From: Leptospira sp.
Lineage (GTDB): Bacteria; Spirochaetota; Leptospiria; Leptospirales; Leptospiraceae
Assembly (NCBI GenBank): GCA_002786225.1
Contig: PEQN01000002.1
Location: 1-64,000 of the forward strand
Reading direction: 5' to 3'
DNA: 64,000 bases
In this document: positions 17,168-27,421 of the stretch, in pieces
Numbering within the stretch: position 1 is the stretch's first letter
Layout of the letters: the number at the start of each line of letters is the position of its first letter
The notes under the pieces: generated by a model
The model's database searches: none
The model's input: the letters and a program-made list of their open reading frames with translations, nothing else
Told to the model about the DNA's origin: nothing
Position numbers and translations under genes: made by a program

Positions 17168-18361
17168 TTAGATGTAAATTCCATGTATAAAGTTATCAGT
17201 TGAGCCTATGAACAATCTATTATCAAAGATAACAGGAGCCCCATTGATATTACCGTCAGTATTGTATTTTAATACCAATTTGCCAGTGGTCTTATTCAAA
17301 CCGTAGAGATGATTATCTTCTGAGCCGAAATATATCGTATTATTGTGCAGCAAAAATTCACATCGAATTCTTCCATCCGTATTGAACTTCCATTGAAGTT
17401 TTCCATAAAAATTTAAGCAAAAAATTGTTCCTTCATCATTACCAAATACAAAGTATTCATCATTGCCATCTAAGAAAGAAATAATTTCTGAATGTATAGC
17501 AGCTCTCGCAGGAAAGGTCCACTGCGCCTTACCTGAATTTGGCTCAAGAGCATACAAGACTCCATCCATAGATGCAGCCAATAAATAATTTCCTTTAATG
17601 CTTAAATATGGTTTTGAACGAACTGGTCCATCGGTTTTGACCTTCCAACCACTAGTAAGTCCATCGGCAGAATAACTAAATGCATAGATTGATTTATCCT
17701 CAGAGCCTATGAACACAGATCCTTTACCTAATTCCGGAGAGCCAACAGTACTACTAATTCTCTGTTCCCATAATTTACGTCCAAGCTTGCCTGACTCAAC
17801 TTCACTTCCTGAGTAGCAATCAAAGGCATGTATAGAATTCATAGATGCGATTAATAAAACTTTTTCAGTTGCAAATGGCTTTGAAAAAACAGTTTGATTT
17901 AATGACTTTTGCCAGATGATACTTGGTTCTGTTGGTTTACCATCTTCACCCCAATTCAAACGAATCGCTGATATTGTACCTTGTTTGTTAACAGCAAATG
18001 CAACACCATTCACAATTACTGGTGCTCTATAAAAAGCTCCTGGTATAGTTATACTCCAAGCAGGAGCAATCTTCCCTTGGGAATATTCAAAAAGTATTAC
18101 TTCGCCTTTATGGTTCACGCAGAGAAAATAATTTCCACCCTTGGGTGCTTGTATGGAAATTAAATTTCCAGTTATATGACCCTTGGTTCTAAAATCTTGG
18201 AAATTTTTGCCAGGTGCTTCTTCTGGATTGGCACTAGCAACAAGAAGATCTGCTAAGGGATCTTCCGCTTGCTGATCTGAAACAGCAATTTTAAATGTTT
18301 CATCTACAAGAAGTCTAGTCTTGGGATCAAAAAGCTTTAATTCACGAAATGCAAAACCCAT
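17168..18361 (-). CDS. Cytoplasmic PQQ-like beta-propeller protein
   Basis: This 397-residue protein consists of about seven or eight PQQ-type blades: repeated segments such as VFIGSEDKSIYAF, LLAASMDGVLYALEP, IYFGSEDNHLYGLNK and LFIGSTDNFIHGI. Unlike BamB and most PQQ-repeat proteins it has no signal peptide or lipobox and should be cytoplasmic. The first 75 residues are outside the repeats. It is the first gene of the three-gene unit, 11 bases before the membrane protein gene. A scaffolding role for the tubulin-like protein is possible but only positional. Confidence 0.75.
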   Translation of the reverse strand: MGFAFRELKLFDPKTRLLVDETFKIAVSDQQAEDPLADLLVASANPEEAPGKNFQDFRTKGHITGNLISIQAPKGGNYFLCVNHKGEVILFEYSQGKIAPAWSITIPGAFYRAPVIVNGVAFAVNKQGTISAIRLNWGEDGKPTEPSIIWQKSLNQTVFSKPFATEKVLLIASMNSIHAFDCYSGSEVESGKLGRKLWEQRISSTVGSPELGKGSVFIGSEDKSIYAFSYSADGLTSGWKVKTDGPVRSKPYLSIKGNYLLAASMDGVLYALEPNSGKAQWTFPARAAIHSEIISFLDGNDEYFVFGNDEGTIFCLNFYGKLQWKFNTDGRIRCEFLLHNNTIYFGSEDNHLYGLNKTTGKLVLKYNTDGNINGAPVIFDNRLFIGSTDNFIHGIYI

Positions 18362-18463
18362 ACTTCATTAACGGATTTCAAATACCGCAAAATCAAGGAT
18401 TTTTCATTCCCTAGACAAATAAAGCAGAGCTAGAAAACCTTTCTGGCTTGATTTTGAAAAAAT

Positions 18464-18946
18464 TTAGACCTTGCCTCTATATTTTAAAGCAATTTGACCC
18501 GTTCTTGCGATTTCTAAAATTCCATACTTTTCCATATTCTGAATGAAACTCGAAACTTGTCGGGTATTTCCAGAAAACTCTACCAAAATGGAATCAAGAT
18601 TCAACTCGGCTATCTTTGCCTTAAAAACTTCACAAATAGAAATTACTTCTACCCTGGTTGAGTCATTCAAAGAAACAGAAATTAAAACCAATTCTCTATT
18701 GATAGATTCTTCGTATGCAAGATCTTCTACAGAAAGTACATCTGGTAACTTCATAAGTTGTTTCTTTACTTGGGCAAGCATTGCCTCATCGCCTCGCACA
18801 ACTATAGTCATGGAGGAAATTTCTACATTAGAAGTAACTCCAACAGCAATGGAATCAATATTATAACTTCTTCGCGTGAAAAGTCCAGATACATGGCTCA
18901 TTACACCTGGATTATTATTTACTAATATACTTAAGGTATGCTTCAT
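18464..18946 (-). CDS. ilvN: Acetolactate synthase, regulatory (small) subunit
   Basis: The 160-residue ACT-domain protein begins [25 protein letters not shown], the conserved valine-binding ACT region, and has the C-terminal domain ending IALKYRGK. It binds valine and gives feedback inhibition and activation to IlvB in isoleucine-valine-leucine synthesis. Its start overlaps the ilvB stop by four bases, so the two are coupled. The symbol ilvH is used for the same subunit in some genomes. Confidence 0.93.
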   Translation of the reverse strand: MKHTLSILVNNNPGVMSHVSGLFTRRSYNIDSIAVGVTSNVEISSMTIVVRGDEAMLAQVKKQLMKLPDVLSVEDLAYEESINRELVLISVSLNDSTRVEVISICEVFKAKIAELNLDSILVEFSGNTRQVSSFIQNMEKYGILEIARTGQIALKYRGKV

Positions 18947-20646
18947 TTCTTCATATTCAAATGATCTTTGAATTCAATCATTTCCTTTTGGGATAATCCT
19001 GCAGGTATCATAGGAAATACCTTCTCTTCGGCTGGTATCATAACTTCAATTAGAGCCGCTTTATCGTCCTTAAATAAGAATTCTAAACCCTGTTCAATTT
19101 GATCCTTGGATTCTATCTTCATACCAGGAATGTCATATGCTTCTGCAACTTTTACAAAATTCGGATTGTAATTCCATTCGGATTCACTGAATCTTTCTTC
19201 GTAGAATAATTCTTGCCACTGCCTAACCATTCCAAGAAAGTTATTATTGAAAATTACAATCTTTACCCCTAATTTGTACATAGAGATAGTTGCAAGCTCT
19301 TGGATATTCATTTGGATAGAACCATCTCCCGATATGCAAATTACAGTTTTATCAGGTCTTCCAAATTTTGCTCCAATTGCTGCAGGAAGTCCATATCCCA
19401 TAGTTCCAAGTCCACCTGAGGTCAACCAGTTGTTAGGTTCATCAAAAATGTAATACTGAGCCGCCCACATTTGGTGCTGGCCTACATCCGTGGAAACGAT
19501 TGCTTCTCCCTTAGTTTTCTTGTACATCTTTTCTAAGAACTCCTGGGGACGAATTGCATCACCAGCATTATCATATTGGAGAGGATGTTCTTTCTTGAAG
19601 GATTTAATTTGATCTATCCATTCTTTTCTATCAATCTTCTTTACAAAAGGCAGAATCTCACGTATGCAATCTTTCAAATCGCCGTGAAGAACATGATCAA
19701 CATCAATTCTTTTATTGAATTCAGCCTTATCAATATCTATGTGAGCTCGAACTGCAGTTTCGGCAAATTCACCAACCTTGGCTACTCTATCATCAAACCT
19801 TGCACCTAGATTCAAAAGATAATCACATGCTACTATCGCCTTATTCGCATAAGCTGTTCCATGCATACCAAGCATACCCACAGAAAGCTCATGAGTTCCA
19901 GGAAAAGCTCCAATACCCATTAGTGTAGTTGTAACTGGAATATTACCTGCTTCAGCAAGTAACTTAATTTCAGCTGCTGCAAAAGAATTGATCGCTCCAC
20001 CACCTACATATAACAATGGTTTCTTGGCACGATTTAATGCCTCAGCAAATTCTTCAACATTTCCAACCACTTTAGGTCTCTCATAATGATGGGATGCGAT
20101 TTTTAATTTATCCGCTTTACGAATATTCGTTAATTGGAGCTGAACATCTTTTGGAAAATCAATCAAAACAGGGCCAGGTCTTCCACCCATAGCGATCTTG
20201 GTTGCTTCTTCAAAATGTCTTGCTATGTCATCTGCACTTTTCATTAAAGCATTGTATTTGGTAATAGGAATAGTGATTCCATAAATATCAGCTTCTTGAA
20301 AGGCATCTGTTCCAATTACCGATGTAGATACTTGACCAGTGATAGCAAGAACTGGAATAGAGTCCATCTTTGCATCAGCGAGTCCAGTTACCAAATTCGT
20401 CGCACCAGGTCCAGAAGTTGCAATACAGACACCTAACTTACCTGTTGCTCTAGCATAACCTTCCGCCATGTGAATGGCACCTTGTTCATGTCGAACAAGA
20501 ATATGTTGTATTTTCTTGCTATGATATAATTCATCATAAAAAGGGAGTATGGCTCCGCCAGGATAGCCAAAGGCAATATCCACTCCTCTTTCTTCTAAAA
20601 GCTCAACTAAAAGCCTTGCCCCTGTGATTTTTCCGTCAATGTTCAT
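18943..20646 (-). CDS. ilvB: Acetolactate synthase, catalytic (large) subunit
   Basis: The 567-residue ThDP enzyme condenses pyruvate to acetolactate or with 2-ketobutyrate to acetohydroxybutyrate. The N-terminal Glu motif [19 protein letters not shown], the central FAD-binding region and the C-terminal ThDP motif [19 protein letters not shown] with [16 protein letters not shown] are all present. It is followed by ilvN with a four-base overlap. The ATG and its Shine-Dalgarno site (AAGAGAG) lie inside a long inverted repeat (20644-20721), so translation may be controlled by mRNA folding. Confidence 0.95.
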   Translation of the reverse strand: MNIDGKITGARLLVELLEERGVDIAFGYPGGAILPFYDELYHSKKIQHILVRHEQGAIHMAEGYARATGKLGVCIATSGPGATNLVTGLADAKMDSIPVLAITGQVSTSVIGTDAFQEADIYGITIPITKYNALMKSADDIARHFEEATKIAMGGRPGPVLIDFPKDVQLQLTNIRKADKLKIASHHYERPKVVGNVEEFAEALNRAKKPLLYVGGGAINSFAAAEIKLLAEAGNIPVTTTLMGIGAFPGTHELSVGMLGMHGTAYANKAIVACDYLLNLGARFDDRVAKVGEFAETAVRAHIDIDKAEFNKRIDVDHVLHGDLKDCIREILPFVKKIDRKEWIDQIKSFKKEHPLQYDNAGDAIRPQEFLEKMYKKTKGEAIVSTDVGQHQMWAAQYYIFDEPNNWLTSGGLGTMGYGLPAAIGAKFGRPDKTVICISGDGSIQMNIQELATISMYKLGVKIVIFNNNFLGMVRQWQELFYEERFSESEWNYNPNFVKVAEAYDIPGMKIESKDQIEQGLEFLFKDDKAALIEVMIPAEEKVFPMIPAGLSQKEMIEFKDHLNMKK

Positions 20647-20721
20647 GAAAAACTCTCTTAAGAGTCAATTCTCTATCCAAGAGAGGAAAGTCAACAGAGT
20701 TTCCCTTAAGAGATTTTCATG
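20644..20721 (-). promoter_or_regulatory. ilvB: Leader hairpin covering the ilvB ribosome-binding site and start
   Basis: On the minus strand, CATGAAAATCTCTTAAG (20721-20705) can pair with CTTAAGAGAGTTTTTCATG (20662-20644), a 17-bp stem with two unpaired bases. The 3' arm includes the ilvB Shine-Dalgarno site and its ATG. An inner 5-bp hairpin (TCTCT/AGAGA) lies in the loop, and an alternative shorter stem, CTCTCTT/AAGAGAG followed by T5, looks like a terminator ending just before the start. Such mutually exclusive folds suggest translational or transcriptional control. No Leu/Val/Ile-rich leader peptide was found. Confidence 0.5.
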
Positions 20722-20916
20722 CTTTCCATACTTGCGACTTAAAAATGCTATAATCATTTAAAAATCACATCATAAAACCATAAATAGGATTCTATCAAAA
20801 ACGAGAATGAAATACTTTACAGAATCCTTTGTAATGAAAGCTTAGAGATGTAAATTGGATTTATCTTAACAATTTATTGCCTAAAATATAACATAGATAA
20901 AAGTTTAATAGATACT

Positions 20917-22056
20917 ATGGATTCCAAGCCAATTGAAAATTCTCCCAATACACCTATCTTAAGTCATTCTGATGAAGATGATCAATTTGCCAAGATCAAG
21001 AGTCTAGCTAAGGATGCTTATCGCTACCTAGACCAAAGAAGATATCTAGATGCAAAAGAGAGACTTGATGCCTTATTGATTTTGGATCCCTCCAATACCT
21101 ATGGTCTTGTTGGTATGGGAGATTTGTTTTTCAAGACTAAGAAACCTGATGAGGCTATTCCATTCTATAGAAGATGCCTTGAACAAGACTCATCCAATAA
21201 ATTTTCTCTTATGGGTATCATGAATTGCTACCGAGAGATGAACCAATTGAATAAGGTTATAGAGATTGCAGAAGAATACAGACACATAATGGTAACCGAT
21301 GCAAGTATTCTTTCCAGAGTGGCTGATGCTCACCGAAAATTAAAGAACTTCAAAGAATCAGAAATTTTTTACATGTCTGCTTTACAAATCAATCCCAATG
21401 ACCAATATGTTATTGTTGGTTTGGGACATCTATATTTTGCCTGCCAAAGATACCAAGAAGCCATCCAATGGTGGGAAAAGCTTTTGCTCACCCAACCAAA
21501 AAATATTAAAATTTTAACGGAGATTGGAAATAGCTATCGAAAGATCAAAGATTTTGAGAAGGCAATTCACTACTATGAAAAAGCAAGAATTTTAGATCCC
21601 AATAATTTCTTTGCCTTATATGGTCTTGCTGAATCCCATCGTGGTCAGAAAGATTTTGAAAAGGCAATCACCCATTGGGAATCTATCTTAGCCTTCGATC
21701 CAGATAACAAACTCATCATCAATAGATACGCAGACTCTCTACGTGGACTAGGAGAATACGATAAGGCTCTTGAGTGCTTCAATAAAATACTTTCCTCAGG
21801 AGATGACTACTATGCATCTCTGGGCAAGGCTGCCTCTCTTCGATTAATCGGTGATATAGCTAAGGCTGAAGACATCTACCAAGATCTACAAATTAAATTT
21901 CCTATGGATCCAAGACCCTCCCTTGAACTGGCTGATCTTTGGTTTCATACAGATCGTTCTAGCGAATCCTTACACTTACTGGAAGAAATTGCGAAAAAAT
22001 TTCCATCCAATTCAGAAATAACGGATAGAATCGATAACTTTAAATCTAGATCTTAG
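20917..22056 (+). CDS. Tetratricopeptide repeat protein
   Basis: The 379-residue protein is built of about nine or ten TPR units from residue 25 onward, with canonical residues such as [42 protein letters not shown] and [18 protein letters not shown]. There is no signal peptide, so it should be cytoplasmic and bind a protein partner. It stands alone on the plus strand, with a 270-base region between it and ilvB. TPR proteins are numerous in Leptospira and this one cannot be assigned to a specific process. Confidence 0.85.
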   Translation: MDSKPIENSPNTPILSHSDEDDQFAKIKSLAKDAYRYLDQRRYLDAKERLDALLILDPSNTYGLVGMGDLFFKTKKPDEAIPFYRRCLEQDSSNKFSLMGIMNCYREMNQLNKVIEIAEEYRHIMVTDASILSRVADAHRKLKNFKESEIFYMSALQINPNDQYVIVGLGHLYFACQRYQEAIQWWEKLLLTQPKNIKILTEIGNSYRKIKDFEKAIHYYEKARILDPNNFFALYGLAESHRGQKDFEKAITHWESILAFDPDNKLIINRYADSLRGLGEYDKALECFNKILSSGDDYYASLGKAASLRLIGDIAKAEDIYQDLQIKFPMDPRPSLELADLWFHTDRSSESLHLLEEIAKKFPSNSEITDRIDNFKSRS

Positions 22057-22216
22057 ATCTATCTATCAAGCAAAAATACTTGATAAAGTTAGCACCAAGG
22101 AAAAGTGATTTAAGTTAGAACCTGGAAGTTGCTTGTAAATCTGAATGAAAAAGTGGTTGGTGGTGGGAAGAGTCCCCAAGACTAACAAAAAGCCAATCGT
22201 GAGGACTATAAAAAAA

Positions 22217-22495
22217 TTAGTAACGAGGTCCGGAATTTCTTCTTGGTCTCTCTGCTTGTGGTTTAGCTTCATTCACTCGAAGACCACGGCCTTCGATTTC
22301 TTTACCATTTAACTGGCGAATTGCTTCTTCCCCTTCTTTGTTGTTTGACATTTCAACGAATCCAAAACCTTTAGATCTTCCTGTCTCACGATCGATAATA
22401 ATCTTGCTTTCTGATACCGACCCGAATTGAGTAAATAATGCCTCAAGAGCGCTGTCTGTCATACCATATGACAAATTTCCTACATAGATATTCAT
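22217..22495 (-). CDS. RRM-type RNA-binding protein
   Basis: The 92-residue protein is a single RNA-recognition motif: RNP2 as IYVGNLSYG (3-11) and RNP1 as KGFGFVEM (about 43-50), followed by a short basic Arg/Pro tail. Small RRM proteins of this type occur in cyanobacteria, spirochaetes and other bacteria and are often cold-induced; cold regulation is not shown here. A good Shine-Dalgarno site (TAGGAG, 7 bases) precedes the ATG. It lies downstream of smc on the same strand but after a terminator, so it probably has its own promoter in 22496-22576. Confidence 0.93.
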   Translation of the reverse strand: MNIYVGNLSYGMTDSALEALFTQFGSVSESKIIIDRETGRSKGFGFVEMSNNKEGEEAIRQLNGKEIEGRGLRVNEAKPQAERPRRNSGPRY

Positions 22496-22576
22496 TTTCT
22501 AAATCTCCTAAATCTTAGTGCCCATAAGGACACTATTAGTCATGGTAGAAAATTCAGAAAAAAAAGGCAATACTTT

Positions 22577-22608
22577 AAAAAACTTAGATTTTTTTTTACC
22601 CCTAAGTT
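22577..22608 (-). terminator. Intrinsic terminator after smc
   Basis: On the minus strand AACTTAG and CTAAGTT form a 7-bp stem (arms at 22602-22608 and 22581-22587) followed by six T. It lies 27 bases after the smc stop and separates smc from the RRM gene. Confidence 0.7.
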
Positions 22609-22634
22609 GGATAAAATTGGAAAGTTTTTTCCTA

Positions 22635-25415
22635 TCAGCCAGCAGCTTCCATACGGTGAGAATTCTCAGCAAAACTTTTTGCTTCTGCAAATTTCAAGGA
22701 TACCAATTTGGAAATCCCAGACTCTTCATTCGTTACACCAAAGATAGCATTTGCACGAGAAATTGTAGACTGAGCATGAGAAATTACGATAAACTGAGTC
22801 TTGTCTTTGAACTTATCTAAGATAGAACAAAACCTTAGTTTATTGGCTTCATCTAAGGCAGCATCAATTTCATCTAAGAAACAAAATGGAGAAGGTTTCA
22901 CCATGTAAATAGCAAACATCAAGGCTATGGCTGTAAGTGATTTTTCACCACCTGAAAGTAGTCTTAGGTTCTGTACATGTTTGCCAGGAGGTTCTGCCAT
23001 AATTTCAATTCCCGAGTTCAAAGAGTCCTCTTTCTCGGTTAATTCCAAAGTCGCCCTTCCACCACGAAAGAGTGTAGAGAATGTTTCTTGGAAATTTTCT
23101 TTGATTCTTTCGAAGGTCTCACGAAAAAGATTTTCTGATTCCTGATTGATGGCATCTAGCACAGTTTCTATTGCCTTCTTGGAAGCTTCAATATCGTCCT
23201 TTTGATTCTTATGGTGGTCGTAGATGTCTCGGATATTTTTGTATTCTTCAATAGCAAGAGGATTGATAGACCCCAGCTGTTGTATTTCGAATTTAGCATT
23301 TCTTAGTTTTGTTTCTTCTTCTGACTTCTTGAAGACTAGATTTGATTTTTCATTCTCAAGTTCTTGCTCCGTCATGGAATAATCATTGTAAAGATCTTCA
23401 GCTATTGCTTCAATCTGAACCTTTAAAGCGGAACAATTCTTTTCCTTTTCCGTGAGTATTGGAAAGAGTCCTTGGAACACTTCTTGGTTCTTGGATATAT
23501 TATTCTTTAATTCTTGGATGCGAGCCATAATTGCTTTTAAATCTTCTTTCTGAGATTCGTAAGCCTTGCTCATAGAAAGAAATCTATGGTAGGATTCTTC
23601 TATCTCCTTTTCTAATTTGAGTACTTCATCTTCAAACTCTTTCTTTCTTTCATTGATGGATTCAATGGACTCTTTCATACCTTTCATTCTTTCTTGGATT
23701 TCATTTTCTCTTGTTTCCAAAGATGTAAGATTGTTCTTAAGGAGTTCTTGTTTAGAATTGATTTCTAAATTACGTTTTTCTATTTCAATAAGATCAAGAT
23801 TCTTGGCTTCAATTTCAATTCTCAGCATTTCTATTTCTTCATGAGAATTACGATTCAGACGAGTAAGATTTTCATTTTCTAAAATCAAATCTTCCATCCT
23901 TCTATCCAGTTCTTCCTTCTTAGAAAGAATTCCATCCTTATCGAGAAACATAGAACGAAAATGATCATCAATTTCCGTGTAAGAAATTAAGTCCTCTCTT
24001 AGTTTGGGTAAATTAATATCTTGTAAGGTAGATGCTACTTCCTGATGAGAATTGGATTCTGAGTATTGAATTGCTTTTTGAAAATCTTGGATGTAAATAT
24101 CTAAGGTGTCAAAAAGGGATTCCTTGAGTTGAATTCTCTCTTTTTCCTTGCCTTCTGCATCCTTCTTCCTTGCTTCTAACAATTGAACCAACTCAAGAAC
24201 TACATCTTTGGTTTGTTCACGGAGTTGGGCATTGCTGATTTCATTTTCTTTTAATTGAAGTTCTCTTAACTTAATTGCTTCTGACTCATGTTCAATCTTT
24301 CTTTGCAATTCGAGTTTGAGTTCCTTCAAAGTCTCCCATTCTATTTTCAGTTGTGAACCTTGTTCTTGCAATTGCTGAATAAGAGCTTGGGTCTCTTCTC
24401 TATCCACTTGGATTCTTTGGATAGTTTGAGTTTCTTTTTGGAGAGCTTGGTTCAAATCAAAAATTCGAGACTCATATTCTTGGATGATTTCTTTATTTTT
24501 GGCAATTTTTTCTTTCTGAACTTGTGATAGGGAAAAATGCTCAGCTAATTTTTTATCAATCTCCATCATTTCTTTTTCTAAACTAGATTTTTCTTCACCT
24601 AACTTTTCTATGATGGTATTTTCCTCTGAAATCAAGGAAAGCAAAGATTGGTTCTTTTCTTTGATCTCGGCTAATTCATCTTGGTAGGTTTGAAGTCTGG
24701 ATTTGAAATCACGAATCTTAATGTAACGGATATTTTTGTCCGCCTCATTCATATCATTCTTTAGCTTGAAATAAATTTCTGCTTTTTCAGATTGCTTTTC
24801 TTTAACATCCATATCCTTTTGCATAGAATACAAAATGTCCGAAATTCTTTGTAGATTCTTCTCAGTGTCATCCAATTTTTTGAGAGCATCTTTTCTTTCC
24901 ATCTTGAAACGTGAAATTCCAGCTGCCTCTTCAAAGATGGCACGTCTTTCTTCAGGTTTGGAATTGAGAAGCTGGTCAACCTTGCCCTGCTCCATAATGG
25001 AATAGCTGGATTTACCAATACCAGTATCCAATAAAGTTTTCTCTACATCCTTACGTGTAGTTCTTGAGTCATTGATGTAGTATTCATTTTCCCCATCGGG
25101 ATAAAGCCTTCGAGTTATCTTAAAATTAGGAAAGTCCACAGAAAAGAAATGATCTGAATTATCAAATAAAATGGAAACCTCTGCAAAACCTGAAGCCTTA
25201 CGTGCATCAGAGCCATGAAAAATCACATCATCCATTTTCTCTCCACGAAGACCCTTGGCCGATTTTTCACCAAACACCCATTTCACGGAATCAACGATGT
25301 TTGATTTCCCACACCCATTCGGTCCAACAACTGCTGTGAAACCTGGGTCAAATGGAATCTCTGTCTCGTCTGCAAAAGTTTTGAATCCAACAATGTTTAA
25401 GCTTTTTAAATGCAT
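22635..25415 (-). CDS. smc: Chromosome segregation protein SMC (short form)
   Basis: SMC is the ATPase of bacterial condensin. The N-terminal head has Walker A GPNGCGKSN (31-39) and the FGEKSAKGLRG region; the C-terminal head has the signature LSGGEKS from residue 820 and Walker B FCFLDEIDAALDE near 844. Between them are two long coiled coils. At 926 residues it is about 250 shorter than typical bacterial SMC (about 1180). The middle (roughly residues 440-520) lacks the glycine-rich hinge domain that I would expect and has only a short, partly uncoiled stretch. Coiled coils may also be shorter. It is followed by its own terminator. Confidence 0.92.
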   Translation of the reverse strand: MHLKSLNIVGFKTFADETEIPFDPGFTAVVGPNGCGKSNIVDSVKWVFGEKSAKGLRGEKMDDVIFHGSDARKASGFAEVSILFDNSDHFFSVDFPNFKITRRLYPDGENEYYINDSRTTRKDVEKTLLDTGIGKSSYSIMEQGKVDQLLNSKPEERRAIFEEAAGISRFKMERKDALKKLDDTEKNLQRISDILYSMQKDMDVKEKQSEKAEIYFKLKNDMNEADKNIRYIKIRDFKSRLQTYQDELAEIKEKNQSLLSLISEENTIIEKLGEEKSSLEKEMMEIDKKLAEHFSLSQVQKEKIAKNKEIIQEYESRIFDLNQALQKETQTIQRIQVDREETQALIQQLQEQGSQLKIEWETLKELKLELQRKIEHESEAIKLRELQLKENEISNAQLREQTKDVVLELVQLLEARKKDAEGKEKERIQLKESLFDTLDIYIQDFQKAIQYSESNSHQEVASTLQDINLPKLREDLISYTEIDDHFRSMFLDKDGILSKKEELDRRMEDLILENENLTRLNRNSHEEIEMLRIEIEAKNLDLIEIEKRNLEINSKQELLKNNLTSLETRENEIQERMKGMKESIESINERKKEFEDEVLKLEKEIEESYHRFLSMSKAYESQKEDLKAIMARIQELKNNISKNQEVFQGLFPILTEKEKNCSALKVQIEAIAEDLYNDYSMTEQELENEKSNLVFKKSEEETKLRNAKFEIQQLGSINPLAIEEYKNIRDIYDHHKNQKDDIEASKKAIETVLDAINQESENLFRETFERIKENFQETFSTLFRGGRATLELTEKEDSLNSGIEIMAEPPGKHVQNLRLLSGGEKSLTAIALMFAIYMVKPSPFCFLDEIDAALDEANKLRFCSILDKFKDKTQFIVISHAQSTISRANAIFGVTNEESGISKLVSLKFAEAKSFAENSHRMEAAG

Positions 25416-25501
25416 ATATTTCTCTTTATGTCTCTTGGTAATCCAGGGAAATTTCCCTATTGACAGGCAAATCTACCAAAGCAGAATTACCTCATAGTAT
25501 T

Positions 25502-27421
25502 ATGTCTCAAATACCAGAAAGTCTGGAAAGTGAAATTTTTAAAAGAAAACCTTATTTAAAAAATTATTTTTCCTCCACTCAACCAAACAATAATCTTGCT
25601 CTCTTGCCTTCTAAAAGCCTTTGGGAGACACTAAAAAATTTTTCATTCTCAGATTTCGCGGTTTCAAAAGAAGATCCTATTGATTATGTCTCATATAATA
25701 AGAAATCCTTGGCTAGTTCTTATGATCCTGTCAAGCAAGCAGAGAGAAGTCTTTCCTCTCTTCCATTGAAACCAAGTGATTTGGTAATCCTTCTTGGACT
25801 TGGAAATCCTATCCTTCCTCACCTAACAAATATTTATCTAGAAAAAAATCCTGTTCTAATTGCTATTGATGCCATGGAGGAAATTGTCCCCTTGCTTTGG
25901 TCTCCCTACCTAATTCCCTATCTGCAAGAACCTGGAAGACATTTATTCTGTGGAGATAAATTTATACAACTTCTGTGGAATTATTTAGATGGACTTCCTA
26001 TTGAACGCCTATCAGGCATTAAATTCATCAAGAACACAGCAAGCATACAACTAGCTCCTGATTTCTACCATGAGCTAGAAACCAAAATAAGAGAATTATT
26101 TAGCTCAAAGATGAGTGATCTATTAACTAAGTTTGAATTTGAAACCTTATGGACATCCAATATTCTTAAAAATTCCATTCGCTACTTCTCAACAGATCAT
26201 TGTTATAAGATATCTAATCTTAGATCAGAGCTTTCGGGTATACCTGCTATGCTTGTATCGGCAGGACCAAGCCTACGAAGCACTCTACCTATGATACAAT
26301 CTGTCCGAAATAAGGTGTTTCTACTTTCCTGTGATACCTCTTTGAAAGTCTTACTGAATTCTGGAATAGTTCCCGATGCAATATATACCTTAGATGCTCA
26401 GATGAATAGTCTCTTTCACTTTCTCGGAGAAGATCTCTCCGAAATTCCTATCTTTGCTGATATGGTTACCTCACCCTATCTATTGGATAGTCTTCATCCA
26501 AAATCTGTAGTTTATAGCATGACTGCAAAATTTATCCAAGATGCTAGGGGCGAGTGGAAAAGAGAAGTCACATCTGGTGGTGAAATTGCGGATGAATATT
26601 TAGGAGAAATTGGTGATATCCAATCAGGTGGGTCTGTTGCAACTACAGCCTTCGATGCCCTAAGGTATCTAGGTTGCGAACATGTATATTTTGTAGGTCA
26701 AGATCTTGCCTATACAGGAAGAGAAATACATTCAACAGGAACTCATCACAATGAAAAATGGCTGAGTCTTGTTAGTCGAAAACAAAGTCTTGAAAAAATC
26801 AATGAGGCTGTGGTAAGAAAACGAGATACTCGTTATGTTGATTCGATCCAAGAAAATAAAAAAGTCCTTACGGATTATGTATTGGATTTGTATAGATATT
26901 GGTTTGAAGAATCAGCAAGTTCTATAGAAGGCATGCAATTAGTAAATCTAGGTAGACAAGGTGCTAGAATAAAAGGTATGATCAATGATAGCCCTGAGAA
27001 TTATCAAAAATATTTTAGAGATTATAAAGATCATAATTATCCTTGGAAGATGCATCCTATTTGGAAGGCAGGCAAACTAGATGTTATCCCTCCCAAAGAA
27101 CAAAATCTTCTTACCAAGGATTCCTCTAATACGCATAATCTTCTTAAAGTAAAAATTTGGAAAGACATCAATGATTCTTTGCAATTAATGAAGAAAATCG
27201 AAAAGAATGAAAATGCGATTTCTAAAATAGAAGCATGGTTTCGAGAGAAATCCTATTTGAAACGCATCTACCGAAAATCAGAAATCTATATTGCAAGACA
27301 TAGAGATGAGATGTCTGATGAAAAGAAGAAATCACTGCTTCTTAATAGTATCAGCAAAGAATTGACGATTTTAAAGAGAAAACTCTATCCAATGATGGAT
27401 GAAGATTTCTTTCCTGGGTAG
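25502..27421 (+). CDS. DUF115 protein (Maf-like, 6-hydroxymethylpterin diphosphokinase MptE-like fold)
   Basis: The 639-residue protein has the DUF115 core: AMLVSAGPSLRSTLPMIQ, VFLLSCDTSLKVLLNSGIVPD, IYTLDAQ and later GSVATTAFDALRYLGCEHVYFVGQDLAYTG. This domain is found in Maf motility-accessory factors that transfer nonulosonic acids to flagellin, and in MptE-type kinases. In spirochaetes such proteins are candidates for flagellar or surface glycosylation, but no sugar pathway genes are nearby. The frame is open to a TTG at 25460; the ATG at 25502 is preferred because the extra residues are not conserved-looking. Its end overlaps the convergent 27385-28014 gene by 37 bases. Confidence 0.78.
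   Translation: MSQIPESLESEIFKRKPYLKNYFSSTQPNNNLALLPSKSLWETLKNFSFSDFAVSKEDPIDYVSYNKKSLASSYDPVKQAERSLSSLPLKPSDLVILLGLGNPILPHLTNIYLEKNPVLIAIDAMEEIVPLLWSPYLIPYLQEPGRHLFCGDKFIQLLWNYLDGLPIERLSGIKFIKNTASIQLAPDFYHELETKIRELFSSKMSDLLTKFEFETLWTSNILKNSIRYFSTDHCYKISNLRSELSGIPAMLVSAGPSLRSTLPMIQSVRNKVFLLSCDTSLKVLLNSGIVPDAIYTLDAQMNSLFHFLGEDLSEIPIFADMVTSPYLLDSLHPKSVVYSMTAKFIQDARGEWKREVTSGGEIADEYLGEIGDIQSGGSVATTAFDALRYLGCEHVYFVGQDLAYTGREIHSTGTHHNEKWLSLVSRKQSLEKINEAVVRKRDTRYVDSIQENKKVLTDYVLDLYRYWFEESASSIEGMQLVNLGRQGARIKGMINDSPENYQKYFRDYKDHNYPWKMHPIWKAGKLDVIPPKEQNLLTKDSSNTHNLLKVKIWKDINDSLQLMKKIEKNENAISKIEAWFREKSYLKRIYRKSEIYIARHRDEMSDEKKKSLLLNSISKELTILKRKLYPMMDEDFFPG

Noticed and set aside
20644..20750. Classical leader-peptide attenuator for ilvB
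   Set aside because: The only small frame there (ATGGAAAGCATG start) has no Leu, Val or Ile codon cluster.
22066..22272. 68-residue minus-strand frame after the TPR gene
   Set aside because: It overlaps the end of the RRM gene in another frame, has no ribosome site and its hydrophobic stretch arises from AT-rich intergenic DNA.
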